Positions 34,158 through 43,928 are shown, numbered from the stretch's first letter. The stretch: DNA of 64,000 nucleotides from an uncultured Eubacteriales bacterium (GCA_958352145.1 CATWNM010000003.1:1-64000), one strand, 5' to 3'. The notes: a model not told the origin generated them from the sequence alone. Numbers and translations are program-made.

Positions 34158-34586
34158 ATGCCTATCGTTGAATTTAAAAATGTTAGCCGCATTTATAAAA
34201 GCATAGATCACAAACTCCGGGCGCTAGACAATGTGGATATGCAGCTGAAAGGTGAAAGTCTGTCGTCATCCGCGGTCCCAGCAGCACGGGCAAAAGCACA
34301 CTCTTAAATATGCTCGGCGGCTTTGACAGTCCAACAAACGGTATGTATAAGGAAAAGATATTTCCACGCTGTCAATGACGAACTGGCCAAATACAGAGCC
34401 TCCACGGTCGGCTATGTCTTTCAGTTTTACAATCTTGTGCCTACCTTGACGGTACATGAAAACGTCACGCTGGTCAAAGAGGTCACGCCCGGCGCGCTCT
34501 CTGCCACAAAGATGTTGGAGCAAGTCAAACTTTCCGATCATCTCAAAAATTTTCCGTCTGAACTCTCGGGTGACGAACAGCAGTAA
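34158..34586 (+). pseudogene. ABC transporter ATP-binding protein (MacB/LolD type), degraded
   Basis: It begins MPIVEFKNVSRIYKS and keeps pieces of the family: a Walker A with the lysine (STGKST), LNMLGGFDSPTNG, the Q loop VGYVFQFYNLVPTLTV, and a damaged signature, ELSGDEQQ followed by a stop. At least two frameshifts are needed to join the pieces, around 34260 and 34340. The Walker B half and the partner permease are absent. A clear pseudogene at the edge of the accessory segment. Confidence 0.85.
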
Positions 34587-34649
34587 AATCGTATTCAAGA
34601 GGAACAGGAAAATCACGCCTCAGCCGACAACATCGAATGGTAAAGGAGC

Positions 34650-34700
34650 GGCAAAAACAATAAATCCGAACCCGTTTCCGATTGGATAAAGGTTCGGATT
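34650..34700 (-). terminator. Terminator after tRNA-Ala
   Basis: On the minus strand AATCCGAACC (34700-34691) pairs with GGTTCGGATT (34672-34663), followed by TATTGTTTTTG. Confidence 0.65.
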
Positions 34701-34709
34701 ATATTGTTT

Positions 34710-34785
<76 letters not shown>

Positions 34786-34985
34786 AAAATTCAGCCCTCG
34801 GAACCGGCCTGCACGAATCTTACTCAATCAGGCATGCCAAAATGCCGCCCACTGCACTCAGAACGTATATAGCATAACAGAATCAAAAACAAATTGCAAG
34901 TGTTTTTTATAATTTTCTTCTAAAATCCTCTATTTAAACCCGCAAAAGCTCCGTCATCATCGCTTGTACCAAAGCGATTGCGAAC

Positions 34986-35022
34986 GCGGGCCGCCGGACG
35001 ACGTACCGTCCTGCGGCCCGCG
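34986..35022 (-). other. GC-rich hairpin downstream of the GLUG-protein gene
   Basis: On the minus strand GCGGGCCGC pairs with GCGGCCCGC around a loop that itself folds (GGACG/CGTCC). There is no T-run, so it is at best a weak terminator. Confidence 0.45.
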
Positions 35023-35083
35023 CCGCTTTGCGTCAAAACGTTGCTGCAAACGTGTAATTTACCGGCGCACCGGTTCTGAGACG

Positions 35084-38000
35084 CTATTTCAAACCAGCCT
35101 GATCCGGCGTTTTTTGCTCTGTTTGGATCGGCTTATCGAAAGATTTTTGCTCCGCCGCCAAAGCCGCTCTGTTTTTCGCGGCGCGCTTCTTTTTCCGGCG
35201 CAGTGCCAGCCAAACTGCAGCGGCTAGCAGCAAAGCACCCGCAAGCGCACCGCCCACGATGACCAACGTATGCGCGCCCGATTGCGGCACATAAACAAAA
35301 CCGGAACCGTTTTCCAAAGCAAACACAAGATAGCTGCCGTCCGTCTCTGCGGAAATCTCCATCCATCCGCTGCCGCTCGGACAATATATCCTGCCCGCAC
35401 TTGCGCGCATACGAACCAACAGCGGCTCTGCATAATCCTCGACCGTCAACCGATAGGCCTCGGCCTCGCCGTCATTTTCCAAATCAGACGGCAAGGACAG
35501 CGGCATCCATGCTTCAACCGTCAGCGTCTGATTGCTGCCGAAACATCCCTCCGCCAGAAAATGCGGCGGATCCTCATGCGTAGCCAGCGTAGTTCTAAAA
35601 GCATGATAGCTTCCCTGCAGCGTCATGCTGTAAACAAGAGGATACGGCAGCGAATTCCAAACCCAGTACATTCCGTCGCGGTCGGGCACCGCCGGAAGGG
35701 AGGCAAGCGTCTCGCCGGGCAAAAGCACAACGTCCTCAATGGGATCGCCCTCGACAAGGAAAGTGATTCGTACCTCCCGAAATACCTCCGGCAAAGACGG
35801 ATCGGAGAAAAGCGTTTCCCCATCCGCCATTTCCGCACGCCCGGCATAGCTGATGCCGTCCACGCCGGAAATGCCGTTTCCAATAAAAAGATTGCCTGCA
35901 AGAACGCCGTCGGCTGTCCCTGCTATTGCGCCCGTATGTTCCAAGGCGCGGCTGATCTGACAGTACGAAACGCAATTTTCGATATTCCATCCGGTTCCTG
36001 CAATGCCACCGACATAATTTTGCCCTGACAATCCAGCGCGCGCATAGCAATTTTTTATGAATCCGGTTGCGTACCCGACGACGCCGCCCGTATAGTCTCC
36101 CTGCTCGCATTCGACCGTACCGCTTCCAGTTGATCCGACTGCAAGACCATAATCCATGCGCCCGGCGATTCCGCCGGCGCAGGATTTTTTCGCCGTCACC
36201 GCCCCGCAACTGTCCGAATTCCGGATCGCCGCATAAATCTGAAACTTTGCATTAGAAAACAGAAAACCGGAAATATCCAATTCATCCTCCAAATCAAAGG
36301 AAACTTCCAGCGCAACGGCGCCCGCAACGCCGCCGACGTTGACGTCCCCCTGTACGTCTCCCCGATTGCGGCAGTCCGCGATTTCGCCGGCGCCGCGCGG
36401 CTGATCCGTATCGGAAACATCCTCTTTATAATCATCCGCGCTGCCGGCGGAACCGATCCGTTCCGCGCCGTCCAGCAGCAGATTAAACAAAACGGAAAGC
36501 TGATCGGATATTGCGCCAAGGTCACGGATAACCGCGCCGCCGTCCTCCGCCGCCGCAGACGTCCCATCCGAAACCGAAGCGGAAAGCGCCTGCAAAGCGC
36601 TGTAAAGCATCTGCTGCGCCGTACGGAAATCCTCGCCAAAGTCCGAAAATACAATGCTTTCCCGATTGCCCTGTTCATGCAAAATCGCTTCGATCCCTTC
36701 GGCCGCATCCAAAAGCCGGGCAACCGAAGCTCGGAACGAGGACGCAGCAGAAGCCGCCTCTTTAGCCGCGGAGGTCAGCGCATAGTTTATGCCCGGCAAA
36801 AGCACTAAAGCTTCGTCCAACGCCTCGCCCGCCAGCGAAAACGTATAAAGCGCCTGCCCTGTCTTTCTGACCGCCGCCTCAAAATCCGACGCTGCTTGCT
36901 TTAGGGCGTCCGGATCCATTTTTATCGAAGTCATCAGCGAAAACACGCCTTCAGCCGCGGCGCCAAGGCTGTCTCCCGCCTGCCGCAGTCCAATGGCAAG
37001 CGCGCCGGAAGCTGAAGCGGCCGACTGACAAAACGACGCAAATTCCTCAGAACCAAGCAGCGCTTGGAATGCGGCGATCGTTTCTCCAGAACCGGGCTCC
37101 AGCGCCGCGCTCTCCATAAACGCCTGCCAGCTTTCGCTGCCGGTAAGCGCTGCCGACGCCGCCTCAAGATCCGAAAAGGCCGAACTGGCGCCGGAAAAGG
37201 CCTCGCCCAGCGCCGCCATCCCAGCCGCAATGTCGCGCAGCGCCGCCGACATTTTTTCGGGATCGCCAAGCGCGCCTCGCAGCGCCTCAAAGCCATCCTG
37301 TACGAGATCAGCCGCGCGCTTCGTCTCGTCGAGCGCAGCCTCGAGCAAATCGATCGCCTCTAAAAGCGCGTCGATACCGTCGCCCGAAATTTCGGAAGCT
37401 TCCGTCAGATGCACAAACACGCGGCGAACGGCGTTCATCGCCCGCTCAAGCGCGTCGAGACTTTCGGCGGCATCTCCGGCGACCGCTTCCATTTCTGCCG
37501 TGATCTCCGCGATCCGCGCGCTGATCTCATTCAGCGTGCCGATATTGCCGTCGACAAAATCGACCGTCTGCCCGGCCATAGAATCCAGCGCCGACACCGC
37601 GCTGTCAACATAACCGCGCGCCTCTTCGAGACGCGGCTTCGCGGAAGATACCGCCGCATCCGCATCCTGTACCGCACGGTCGATCAGCATATCGAGCGTA
37701 TCCAACTGCTGCCGAAGCTGCATAAGCAGATCGTCCGAAAGCCGCCATTCGGTAAACGGCTCCATCTGTCCGACGATGCCGCCAACATCCTTGCGCCCGT
37801 ACACATCGGCATAATTGGCGCAGTCCGAAATGCGCCCCGACTGCCTCCCCGCAATTCCGCCGACATTGTAGCCAACGTGCGGATATCCGATACGGCCGTA
37901 GTTTTCGCACTGCTGAATCAATCCGGAGGACAGCCCTGCGATCCCGCCGATATCCATGACGCCGGCAAGATCGCTCTGCGTCACTGAAGTCAGATGGTCG

Positions 38001-38665
38001 AGATCCAACGCAAGGCCCGAAAAAGCCCCGCCGCTTTCAACCAAGACGGTTCCCACCGCCGCCCGGTTGGACGACAGCAAAACCGTCCCCGCGTTGCTGC
38101 CGGCGATGCCGCCGGTTTCATGCGTACCGCGAATCTCTCCGCTGACCATGCAGTTTGCGATCAATCCGGTCTTTTCGTTGACGCCGGCGATCCCGCCGAT
38201 CCGGCCGTCTCCGGCGACCGTCCCGGAAAAGCTGCAAAACGACAGGACGCCCCCGTTTTGCCCGGCAATGCCGCCGCAGGTACTTTTGCTGCCAGAAGGC
38301 AAAATCTCTCCGCTGACCGTCAGGCGGGTAATCACAGCCCCTTCGGCCACCTGACGAAAAAGCCCCTGCTCCGATCCCGTCCCGGTCAAAGATATTCCGG
38401 AAATCACATGTCCGCCGCCGTCAAAATGGCCGGAAAAGATCGGAACCGATGTAAGTGTACGGCCTGTAAAATCCAGATCGCATTCCAAAAATACGCGCTT
38501 CCTCGCCGACCAGGCATCCAGACGGCAGTTTTCGGCAAACGCCGCCCAATCCGCCAAAGAAGCGATCCGAAAAATATTCTCCGTTTCATTTTCCGCTGCC
38601 GCCGCGCAAAGAGGCATAGACACGCACAAAAGCACTGCGAACAGCGCCGTCATGATCCTTTTCAT
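35084..38665 (-). CDS. Membrane-anchored GLUG-repeat surface protein with long helical insert
   Basis: A 1193-residue exported protein. A signal peptide (about 1-23) is followed by GLUG-type repeats (GGIAGQNGGVLSFC, GGIAGVNEKTG, GGIAGRQSGRISDC) to about residue 300. Then come roughly 440 residues of Ala/Ser/Glu-rich helical sequence, more GLUG repeats (about 770-960), and a beta-rich region. A membrane helix lies near 1135-1158 before a basic tail (RRKKKR). It is inferred to be held outside the cell by this single anchor. The ATG overlaps the stop of the MMPL transporter, so the two are made together. Function unknown; adhesin or transporter accessory factor are options. Confidence 0.8.
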   Translation of the reverse strand: MKRIMTALFAVLLCVSMPLCAAAAENETENIFRIASLADWAAFAENCRLDAWSARKRVFLECDLDFTGRTLTSVPIFSGHFDGGGHVISGISLTGTGSEQGLFRQVAEGAVITRLTVSGEILPSGSKSTCGGIAGQNGGVLSFCSFSGTVAGDGRIGGIAGVNEKTGLIANCMVSGEIRGTHETGGIAGSNAGTVLLSSNRAAVGTVLVESGGAFSGLALDLDHLTSVTQSDLAGVMDIGGIAGLSSGLIQQCENYGRIGYPHVGYNVGGIAGRQSGRISDCANYADVYGRKDVGGIVGQMEPFTEWRLSDDLLMQLRQQLDTLDMLIDRAVQDADAAVSSAKPRLEEARGYVDSAVSALDSMAGQTVDFVDGNIGTLNEISARIAEITAEMEAVAGDAAESLDALERAMNAVRRVFVHLTEASEISGDGIDALLEAIDLLEAALDETKRAADLVQDGFEALRGALGDPEKMSAALRDIAAGMAALGEAFSGASSAFSDLEAASAALTGSESWQAFMESAALEPGSGETIAAFQALLGSEEFASFCQSAASASGALAIGLRQAGDSLGAAAEGVFSLMTSIKMDPDALKQAASDFEAAVRKTGQALYTFSLAGEALDEALVLLPGINYALTSAAKEAASAASSFRASVARLLDAAEGIEAILHEQGNRESIVFSDFGEDFRTAQQMLYSALQALSASVSDGTSAAAEDGGAVIRDLGAISDQLSVLFNLLLDGAERIGSAGSADDYKEDVSDTDQPRGAGEIADCRNRGDVQGDVNVGGVAGAVALEVSFDLEDELDISGFLFSNAKFQIYAAIRNSDSCGAVTAKKSCAGGIAGRMDYGLAVGSTGSGTVECEQGDYTGGVVGYATGFIKNCYARAGLSGQNYVGGIAGTGWNIENCVSYCQISRALEHTGAIAGTADGVLAGNLFIGNGISGVDGISYAGRAEMADGETLFSDPSLPEVFREVRITFLVEGDPIEDVVLLPGETLASLPAVPDRDGMYWVWNSLPYPLVYSMTLQGSYHAFRTTLATHEDPPHFLAEGCFGSNQTLTVEAWMPLSLPSDLENDGEAEAYRLTVEDYAEPLLVRMRASAGRIYCPSGSGWMEISAETDGSYLVFALENGSGFVYVPQSGAHTLVIVGGALAGALLLAAAVWLALRRKKKRAAKNRAALAAEQKSFDKPIQTEQKTPDQAGLK

Positions 38666-40962
38666 TTTTCTTCACCCCCAAGGATGCGCTTTAGATCAAA
38701 CCGGGTCGCCCGTATCGGGCGGTCCAAAAGATAAATCAATTGCGGCAGCACAGTCAAAACCAAAATAACCGAGAGCAGCGTTCCCCGTCCGAGCGCAAGG
38801 CCGATGGAACCGACATACGCGTCCGTGGTCATGAATGCAATCAAAAATCCCGCCGCCGTCATAATGCTGCCTGAGGTCAGGACGGTTGCAAAGCTCTCCC
38901 GGATCGCCCCGGCCACCGCCTGCCGCGGCTCCATTTCTGCGCGCAGTGCCTGATACCGGCTCATAATGACAATCGCATAATCGATCGTTGCCCCCATCTG
39001 GATGGCCGAGACAATCAGATACGTAACAAAAAACAAATTGGTATCCGTTAAATATGGAAATGAAAAATTGATCCATATACTGCCCTGAATGACAAATACG
39101 AGCAGAGCCGCGCCAACTGCAGATTGAAATGTAAAAAGCAGGATGACAAATACGAACAGCAGCGTCAAAACGCTGATCTTTCGATTGTCCCCCGAAAAGG
39201 AATCCGAAAGATCGCGCGCGCTTGTGATATTGCCAATGACCAGCACATTTTCCTCTCCGTAATATTGCCCGGCGATCGTACGCAGTTCCTCAACCAACGC
39301 TACGCTCTCCTCTCCCTCGTCCGGCAGCGGCGTGGTAAAGAGCAGGCGGCACCAAGTTTCTCCGCGCAGCTGCGCCAGCGCGCGATCAAGCGTCTCACGG
39401 AGCGTATCCATTGTTTCTTCGGTTTGTTCATCCAGCGTGATCAAGCCCTGATCCGCCTTTTCAAAGACAAAAAGGAACAGATCAACGAGCGGCACGGCAT
39501 AGGCGGACGAATCGCCGAAAATCGGCTTATAATCCTCGTGTGCCAATCCGTACAACTGATAGACAAGCGTCGCTTCCTCAATATCGATATCCAGCAGTTC
39601 CGCAAACATCCGTGGCGTATAGCCGTCTGTCAGCACACGCCCCGTTTCGATCTCCGTATTGGCAAGCCCCACCGCTCCGCTGACGACGCTTAGCGCCTCG
39701 CCGTCGCGCAGAAGCGCTTTTTCGCTCGCATAGTCCCCGCGCGGTACCAAAACCGCAACCATATTTTCCGGCCCGAATACCGACTCGATTTTATCGGAAA
39801 CAATCCGCTGCTCCGAAGGGACGATCTGATCCACCGTAGACTCCGAAAAAGCGTACTCGCACTGCGCGGAACAATAAACAGCCGCCGGAATCAGCAGGAT
39901 AAAAACACCGGAAAACAGATATTTATGCCGCGCCAGAAAATTGCCCCAGCCGCCGATATCCGGCACGTAAGACCGATGCACCGTACGCGCAAGCTGGCGC
40001 GGGAACAGCATAATCAGCCCCGGCATCAAAAGGAAAACGGTCAAAAGGCTGCATACGATCCCTTTGCACAGTACGATACCCAGATCATAGCCGAGCCGAA
40101 ACTGCATCAGCGTAAGCGCAATGAGCCCCGAAACCGTCGTCAAACTGGACGATGAGATCTCCACGATCGCCTTAGAAAGCGCTTCAATCAAGGCCTCTTT
40201 CTCTGGCAGCCCCCGCCCGCATTCGTCCTGATACCGATGTGAAAAAATAATCGCATAGTCGATCGCCAGCGCAAGCTGCAAAATCACAGCCACCGAATTT
40301 GTAATCGAAGAAATCTCACCAAGCAAATAATTCGTACCCATATTCAGCAGCGCCGCCACGCCAAATACAATAAAGAAAATTACGACTTCAAAATAACTGC
40401 GCGAGGTAAACAGCAACACCGCCGCAATTACCAGAAGCGCAAGCAACAAAATGCCGGTCATTTCTTCTGCAAGCTGCGCTGCGATATCCTGCCCTACGGT
40501 AGAAGAAATATATGTATCATACGAACTGAGCAGCGTCCGGATCTCTTCCATCGCGGCAAGTACGCGGGGATCGTCGTCCTCTCCGTCAAAAGAAACCGAA
40601 AACAGCGCGGCCGAATTGCGGTAATGCGCCGCGCTGCCGTCAAAGCCGGCCTCCACGACGCCGTCTATGCGCTCAATTTCTTCCGCAAGCTGCTCTGCAC
40701 GGTCATACGATATGTTCGATACCATGACCCGAGCCGATCCATAAGCCTTAAATTCTGCCTCCATAATCGAAAGACCGCGGCGCGTTTCCGTCTCGGCCGG
40801 CAAAAAAGCCGTAATATCGCTGTTGATCTGCACACGCCCTACCGACAGCGCACAAAAGATGAGCGCCGCCAAAAATACAATATAAAACAGCGCTCGACGC
40901 TCCACAATAAATGTCGCGACCAGCCGCATCGGATCCCGCTTTCCCGTAGCGGTTTGTTTCAT
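38662..40962 (-). CDS. MMPL/RND family transporter
   Basis: A 766-residue membrane protein with two MMPL modules. The first membrane helix (about 16-34) precedes an external domain; five helices follow with AIDYAIIFSHRYQDE (about residue 225), then a second external domain and a helix set with ATIDYAIVIMSRYQALR (about 670). The paired DYA motifs are the proton-relay region of RND proteins. Likely cargo is lipid-like or hydrophobic. ATG 40962 with GAGGGGAG upstream is preferred to TTG 41058. It is coupled to the GLUG protein and faces a TetR gene. Confidence 0.9.
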   Translation of the reverse strand: MKQTATGKRDPMRLVATFIVERRALFYIVFLAALIFCALSVGRVQINSDITAFLPAETETRRGLSIMEAEFKAYGSARVMVSNISYDRAEQLAEEIERIDGVVEAGFDGSAAHYRNSAALFSVSFDGEDDDPRVLAAMEEIRTLLSSYDTYISSTVGQDIAAQLAEEMTGILLLALLVIAAVLLFTSRSYFEVVIFFIVFGVAALLNMGTNYLLGEISSITNSVAVILQLALAIDYAIIFSHRYQDECGRGLPEKEALIEALSKAIVEISSSSLTTVSGLIALTLMQFRLGYDLGIVLCKGIVCSLLTVFLLMPGLIMLFPRQLARTVHRSYVPDIGGWGNFLARHKYLFSGVFILLIPAAVYCSAQCEYAFSESTVDQIVPSEQRIVSDKIESVFGPENMVAVLVPRGDYASEKALLRDGEALSVVSGAVGLANTEIETGRVLTDGYTPRMFAELLDIDIEEATLVYQLYGLAHEDYKPIFGDSSAYAVPLVDLFLFVFEKADQGLITLDEQTEETMDTLRETLDRALAQLRGETWCRLLFTTPLPDEGEESVALVEELRTIAGQYYGEENVLVIGNITSARDLSDSFSGDNRKISVLTLLFVFVILLFTFQSAVGAALLVFVIQGSIWINFSFPYLTDTNLFFVTYLIVSAIQMGATIDYAIVIMSRYQALRAEMEPRQAVAGAIRESFATVLTSGSIMTAAGFLIAFMTTDAYVGSIGLALGRGTLLSVILVLTVLPQLIYLLDRPIRATRFDLKRILGGEEK

Positions 40963-41112
40963 ACAGGTTGCTCCCCTCAGGTAATATTTTGCATTGCATA
41001 TCCCAAACGCATTTTTAAACAACGAAAGTTTTTTTAAAAACAGTGGATTTTTCAACACAAATATATTATACTAATTTTAGATTAAAAATCAACAATCAGT
41101 TCAATAACGTTC

Positions 41113-41158
41113 TGTTTGTTTATGAACATATTCCCATAATTATGTTCATAAACAAACA
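41113..41158. promoter_or_regulatory. Perfect 18-bp inverted repeat, probable TetR operator
   Basis: TGTTTGTTTATGAACATA (41113-41130) is repeated exactly in inverted orientation at 41141-41158, with a 10-bp spacer, between the divergent MMPL and TetR genes. Within each arm TTTATGAACATA is itself a partial dyad. The surrounding AT-rich DNA probably holds both promoters. The 40963-41280 gap contains nothing else recognised. Confidence 0.75.
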
Positions 41159-41280
41159 CAATTTTTCATTTTTAAATTTTATTTTTTCCATTCCGCCTAT
41201 TCAGAGCGGCAAAATGGCGCCGTCTTATCGCAGACGTCCGCTTTATAAAAGTCTACTATCCGGCAAGGAGGAAATTACAT

Positions 41281-41880
41281 ATGGATACCAAAACGGAAGA
41301 CCGGCGTATACGCAAAACCAGGCGGCAACTGAGACAGGCGCTGACCAGTCTTATGAAAGAAAAAAGCGTAAAAGATATTACCGTACGCGAACTCTCTGAG
41401 CTTTGCGACATTAACCGCGGCACCTTTTATGCGCATTACGCCAATGTTTTCGATATGGTCGATAAAATTGAAAGCGAGATGGTTGCGCATCTGAACAACG
41501 CCCTCGACGCCTGCTGCCTGGAAAACCCAAATATGCGCCTTTTGCCGCTGCTCGAGGAAATCTTCTCATTTGTGGCGGAATATGCCGATATGTGCCTTGC
41601 TCTGCTCGGCAAAAACGGCGATATCGCATTTTTGGACAAGCTTAAAAACGTCATACGGGAAAAATGCCTCCTTAAATGGGGGGTCGCAATATCCGGCGAT
41701 ACGCCGCAGACCATCGATTATGCGTACGCTTATGCCGTCTCCGGCTGCACAGGGCTTCTCAAACTCTGGCTGGAATGCGGCATGCGCGAAAGTCCGGCGC
41801 AAATGGCCGCTTTTGCCAACCATCTGATTCTGTCTGGCGTGACGCTGCCAGGTCAAAACGCATGTCCCGGCCGAAGCTGA
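41281..41880 (+). CDS. TetR/AcrR family transcriptional regulator
   Basis: A 199-residue protein. The N-terminal helix-turn-helix is IRKTRRQLRQAL then VKDITVRELSELCDINRGTFYAHY (residues about 10-58), a textbook TetR domain. The C-terminal half resembles the DhaS-like ligand domain (GCTGLLKLWLECGM). AAGGAGG lies upstream. Divergence from the MMPL gene and the 18-bp inverted repeat between them imply repression of the MMPL-GLUG operon; the inducer is unknown. Confidence 0.9.
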   Translation: MDTKTEDRRIRKTRRQLRQALTSLMKEKSVKDITVRELSELCDINRGTFYAHYANVFDMVDKIESEMVAHLNNALDACCLENPNMRLLPLLEEIFSFVAEYADMCLALLGKNGDIAFLDKLKNVIREKCLLKWGVAISGDTPQTIDYAYAYAVSGCTGLLKLWLECGMRESPAQMAAFANHLILSGVTLPGQNACPGRS

Positions 41881-41904
41881 TCGCTCTCCTCTGATACAGT
41901 CCGC

Positions 41905-41934
41905 AAAAAAGTCCGGCATACGCCGGACTTTTTT
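41905..41934. terminator. Bidirectional terminator
   Basis: AAAAAAGTCCGGC, ATAC, GCCGGACTTTTTT. It serves the TetR gene (+) and the convergent deacetylase gene (-). Confidence 0.9.
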
Positions 41935-41972
41935 GCCGCTATTTTTCCATTTTTATTATTGATAAATCCCGT

Positions 41973-42806
41973 CTATTTCCATTTTGAAAAAAACTGCTCG
42001 CTGCTCGACCCATACGGACGATTGTACCGGCCAAGCCTTAGAAGTTCATCCGGATCGCCGGTCAAGCGATTGATCTTTTCCGTGCAGGTAAATATCAACT
42101 GAAATCCCGCATTTGCAGCCAACTGAATCGTCTCTTTGGAATAAAAACCGAACGGCAGAGCCAGCGCCGTGCAAGTATGCCCGGTATACGTTTCAAACAA
42201 AGTCTGAAACTGACCGATATCCGCTTCAAACGCCGCGCGATAAGCGTCGGAAGGCTCTCCCTTTTTAGGCCCGCAGCCTTTGCGGGGAGATAACTTATGC
42301 ATATCATAGGTATGGCACTGCACTTCCATTGCTGAACTTACATCCAGCTTAGCAATCTCCGCCCAGTTCATATACGAATAATCCAATACATGATTTGCCG
42401 TTTCAGTATATTGCTGCGCAGCGGATCCGATCGGAAACACGATTGCCGTCATCCCGTATTTTTCGAGCAGCGGAAGCGCGTAAACATACGTGCTTTCATA
42501 TCCGTCGTCAAAAGTAATCATAACCGGTTTGTCCGGCAGCATTCCCTCGCCGCTACAAAAGGCAAGCAAATCTGAAGTGGTCACCGCCGTATAGCCATTG
42601 TCCCGCAAATAGATCAGATCCCGTTCAAACTGATCCACCGGCAACACATACTTTCCCCAAAGTTTTTGCTTTGGAGATAAATGATGATACATCACAATGG
42701 GCAGCGAGACGGTTTCGGAAAAAGTTTCCTCTTCCGAAAACTCCGCGCCGACGGCTCCGGCCGTCAGCGTGAGCAGCGAAAGCAGCGAAGCAATTATTTT
42801 TTTCAT
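41973..42806 (-). CDS. Secreted polysaccharide deacetylase
   Basis: A 277-residue protein with a signal peptide (MKKIIASLLSLLTLTAGAVG, cut about residue 21). The CE4 fold motifs are VMYHHLSP, MITFDDGYEST with the catalytic and metal-binding aspartates (about residue 100), and the metal-binding H-T-Y-D-M-H (about 165); LALPFGFYS is the later arginine-less motif 3. Likely removes N-acetyl groups from cell-wall or surface polysaccharide. It is monocistronic. An in-frame start at 42806 with GGCGG upstream is used. Confidence 0.9.
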   Translation of the reverse strand: MKKIIASLLSLLTLTAGAVGAEFSEEETFSETVSLPIVMYHHLSPKQKLWGKYVLPVDQFERDLIYLRDNGYTAVTTSDLLAFCSGEGMLPDKPVMITFDDGYESTYVYALPLLEKYGMTAIVFPIGSAAQQYTETANHVLDYSYMNWAEIAKLDVSSAMEVQCHTYDMHKLSPRKGCGPKKGEPSDAYRAAFEADIGQFQTLFETYTGHTCTALALPFGFYSKETIQLAANAGFQLIFTCTEKINRLTGDPDELLRLGRYNRPYGSSSEQFFSKWK

Positions 42807-43046
42807 TCATTCACCGCCTTTCCATATTAGTGTCCCCTAAAGTGCCCGTTCAAAATCCCACTGCTGAAAAGACGAGAGTGACAATTCATAGAACTGCCGG
42901 GAAGAAGTGCCGGCACAGCGAAAGGCAAACATAAAATTTTAAAAAAGAAAAACGCAGGCAAGGCGAATATTTCCGCCTGTGCTGCGCATCCTTCGTTTGA
43001 AGCATGAAATCGAGTCCGGCGCATAATCTATAGAGAAGATTGCATG

Positions 43047-43065
43047 AAAAGCCCGGCACGCCGGG
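43047..43065 (-). terminator. Terminator after tepA
   Basis: On the minus strand CCCGGC-GT-GCCGGG is followed by TTTT, 4 bp past the tepA stop. The gap 42807-43046 shows no gene. Confidence 0.7.
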
Positions 43066-43068
43066 TGG

Positions 43069-43773
43069 TTATTTTCCAATAAAGGCGCGGAGCGCATCCA
43101 GCGCGTCTGCAAGGCCGCCCACCTCGTCAATCAGCCCGCAGCGAACCGCTTCATATCCGTCGATAATCGTGCCGACGTCGTTTGCCAGTTCGCTCGTATT
43201 GTTCATCATAGCGCGCAGGTTGCCCTCATCTACATTGGAGTGCGCACAGATAAAATGGATAATGCGGTCCTGCATTTTGTCAAAATAATAAAAGGTCTGC
43301 GGAACGCCGATGATCGTCCCACTCGTACGTACCGGGTGCAGCGTCATTGTGGCGCTGGGCACAATAAAGGACTTGCGGCCGCATACCGCCAAAGGAACGC
43401 CGATCGAATGGCCTCCGCCAAGCACCAGCGACACCGCAGGCGTTTTCATTGACGCCACCATTTCGGCAATAGCCAATCCCGCTTCCACGTCACCGCCCAT
43501 TGTATTCAGGATCAGAAGCAGGCCGTCGATTTCCTCGCTCTCTTCAATCGCGCAGAGCAGCGGAATCACATGTTCATATTTCGTGGTTTTCTGTGTGGAG
43601 TCTAAAATGAAATGCCCTTCGATCTGCCCGATTACGGACAGGCAATGGATCGTCTCTTTAGCGGTTTTGGCCGTCACACCTCCGCTTTTGGCGATCTCCT
43701 CCAGCTGCGCGCCGATCGGCGAAGCGGAAGTATCCTGATCCGTTCCCTGCTTGTTTTCCTGATTATTTGCCAT
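43069..43773 (-). CDS. tepA: ClpP-like serine protease of the TepA (YmfB) family
   Basis: A 234-residue ClpP-fold protein. A charged tail of about 35 residues precedes the domain. The nucleophile Ser is in GGGHSIGVPLAV (about residue 123), the His in SATMTLHPVRTSG (about 147), and the oxyanion glycines in LNTMGGDVEAGL. TepA proteins lack ClpX-docking features and in Bacillus are linked to protein secretion and spore development. It is monocistronic and unlinked here to a Clp ATPase. Confidence 0.88.
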   Translation of the reverse strand: MANNQENKQGTDQDTSASPIGAQLEEIAKSGGVTAKTAKETIHCLSVIGQIEGHFILDSTQKTTKYEHVIPLLCAIEESEEIDGLLLILNTMGGDVEAGLAIAEMVASMKTPAVSLVLGGGHSIGVPLAVCGRKSFIVPSATMTLHPVRTSGTIIGVPQTFYYFDKMQDRIIHFICAHSNVDEGNLRAMMNNTSELANDVGTIIDGYEAVRCGLIDEVGGLADALDALRAFIGK

Positions 43774-43859
43774 ATCAAATCCCTTTCGTGAATTTATATA
43801 AAAACTATTCCCAGTTTTCCCGAAAATATTTGCTTTTAAACATTTACAAAAGATGGGGA

Positions 43860-43881
43860 TTGTGATACAATTAACATTGTA
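43860..43881. promoter_or_regulatory. Rex-like or other palindromic operator before pduL
   Basis: TTGTGAT-N4-TTAACAT (43860-43877) matches the Rex consensus TTGTTAA-N4-TTAACAA at 11 of 14 positions. The overlapping TACAAT-TAAC-ATTGTA is an exact dyad. Rex control by NADH/NAD would suit a fermentation gene, but no Rex gene is in this window. Confidence 0.35.
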
Positions 43882-43928
43882 GAATTATGCAAATTTTTAT
43901 AAAATTACATAAATTAAGGAGAAACAAC

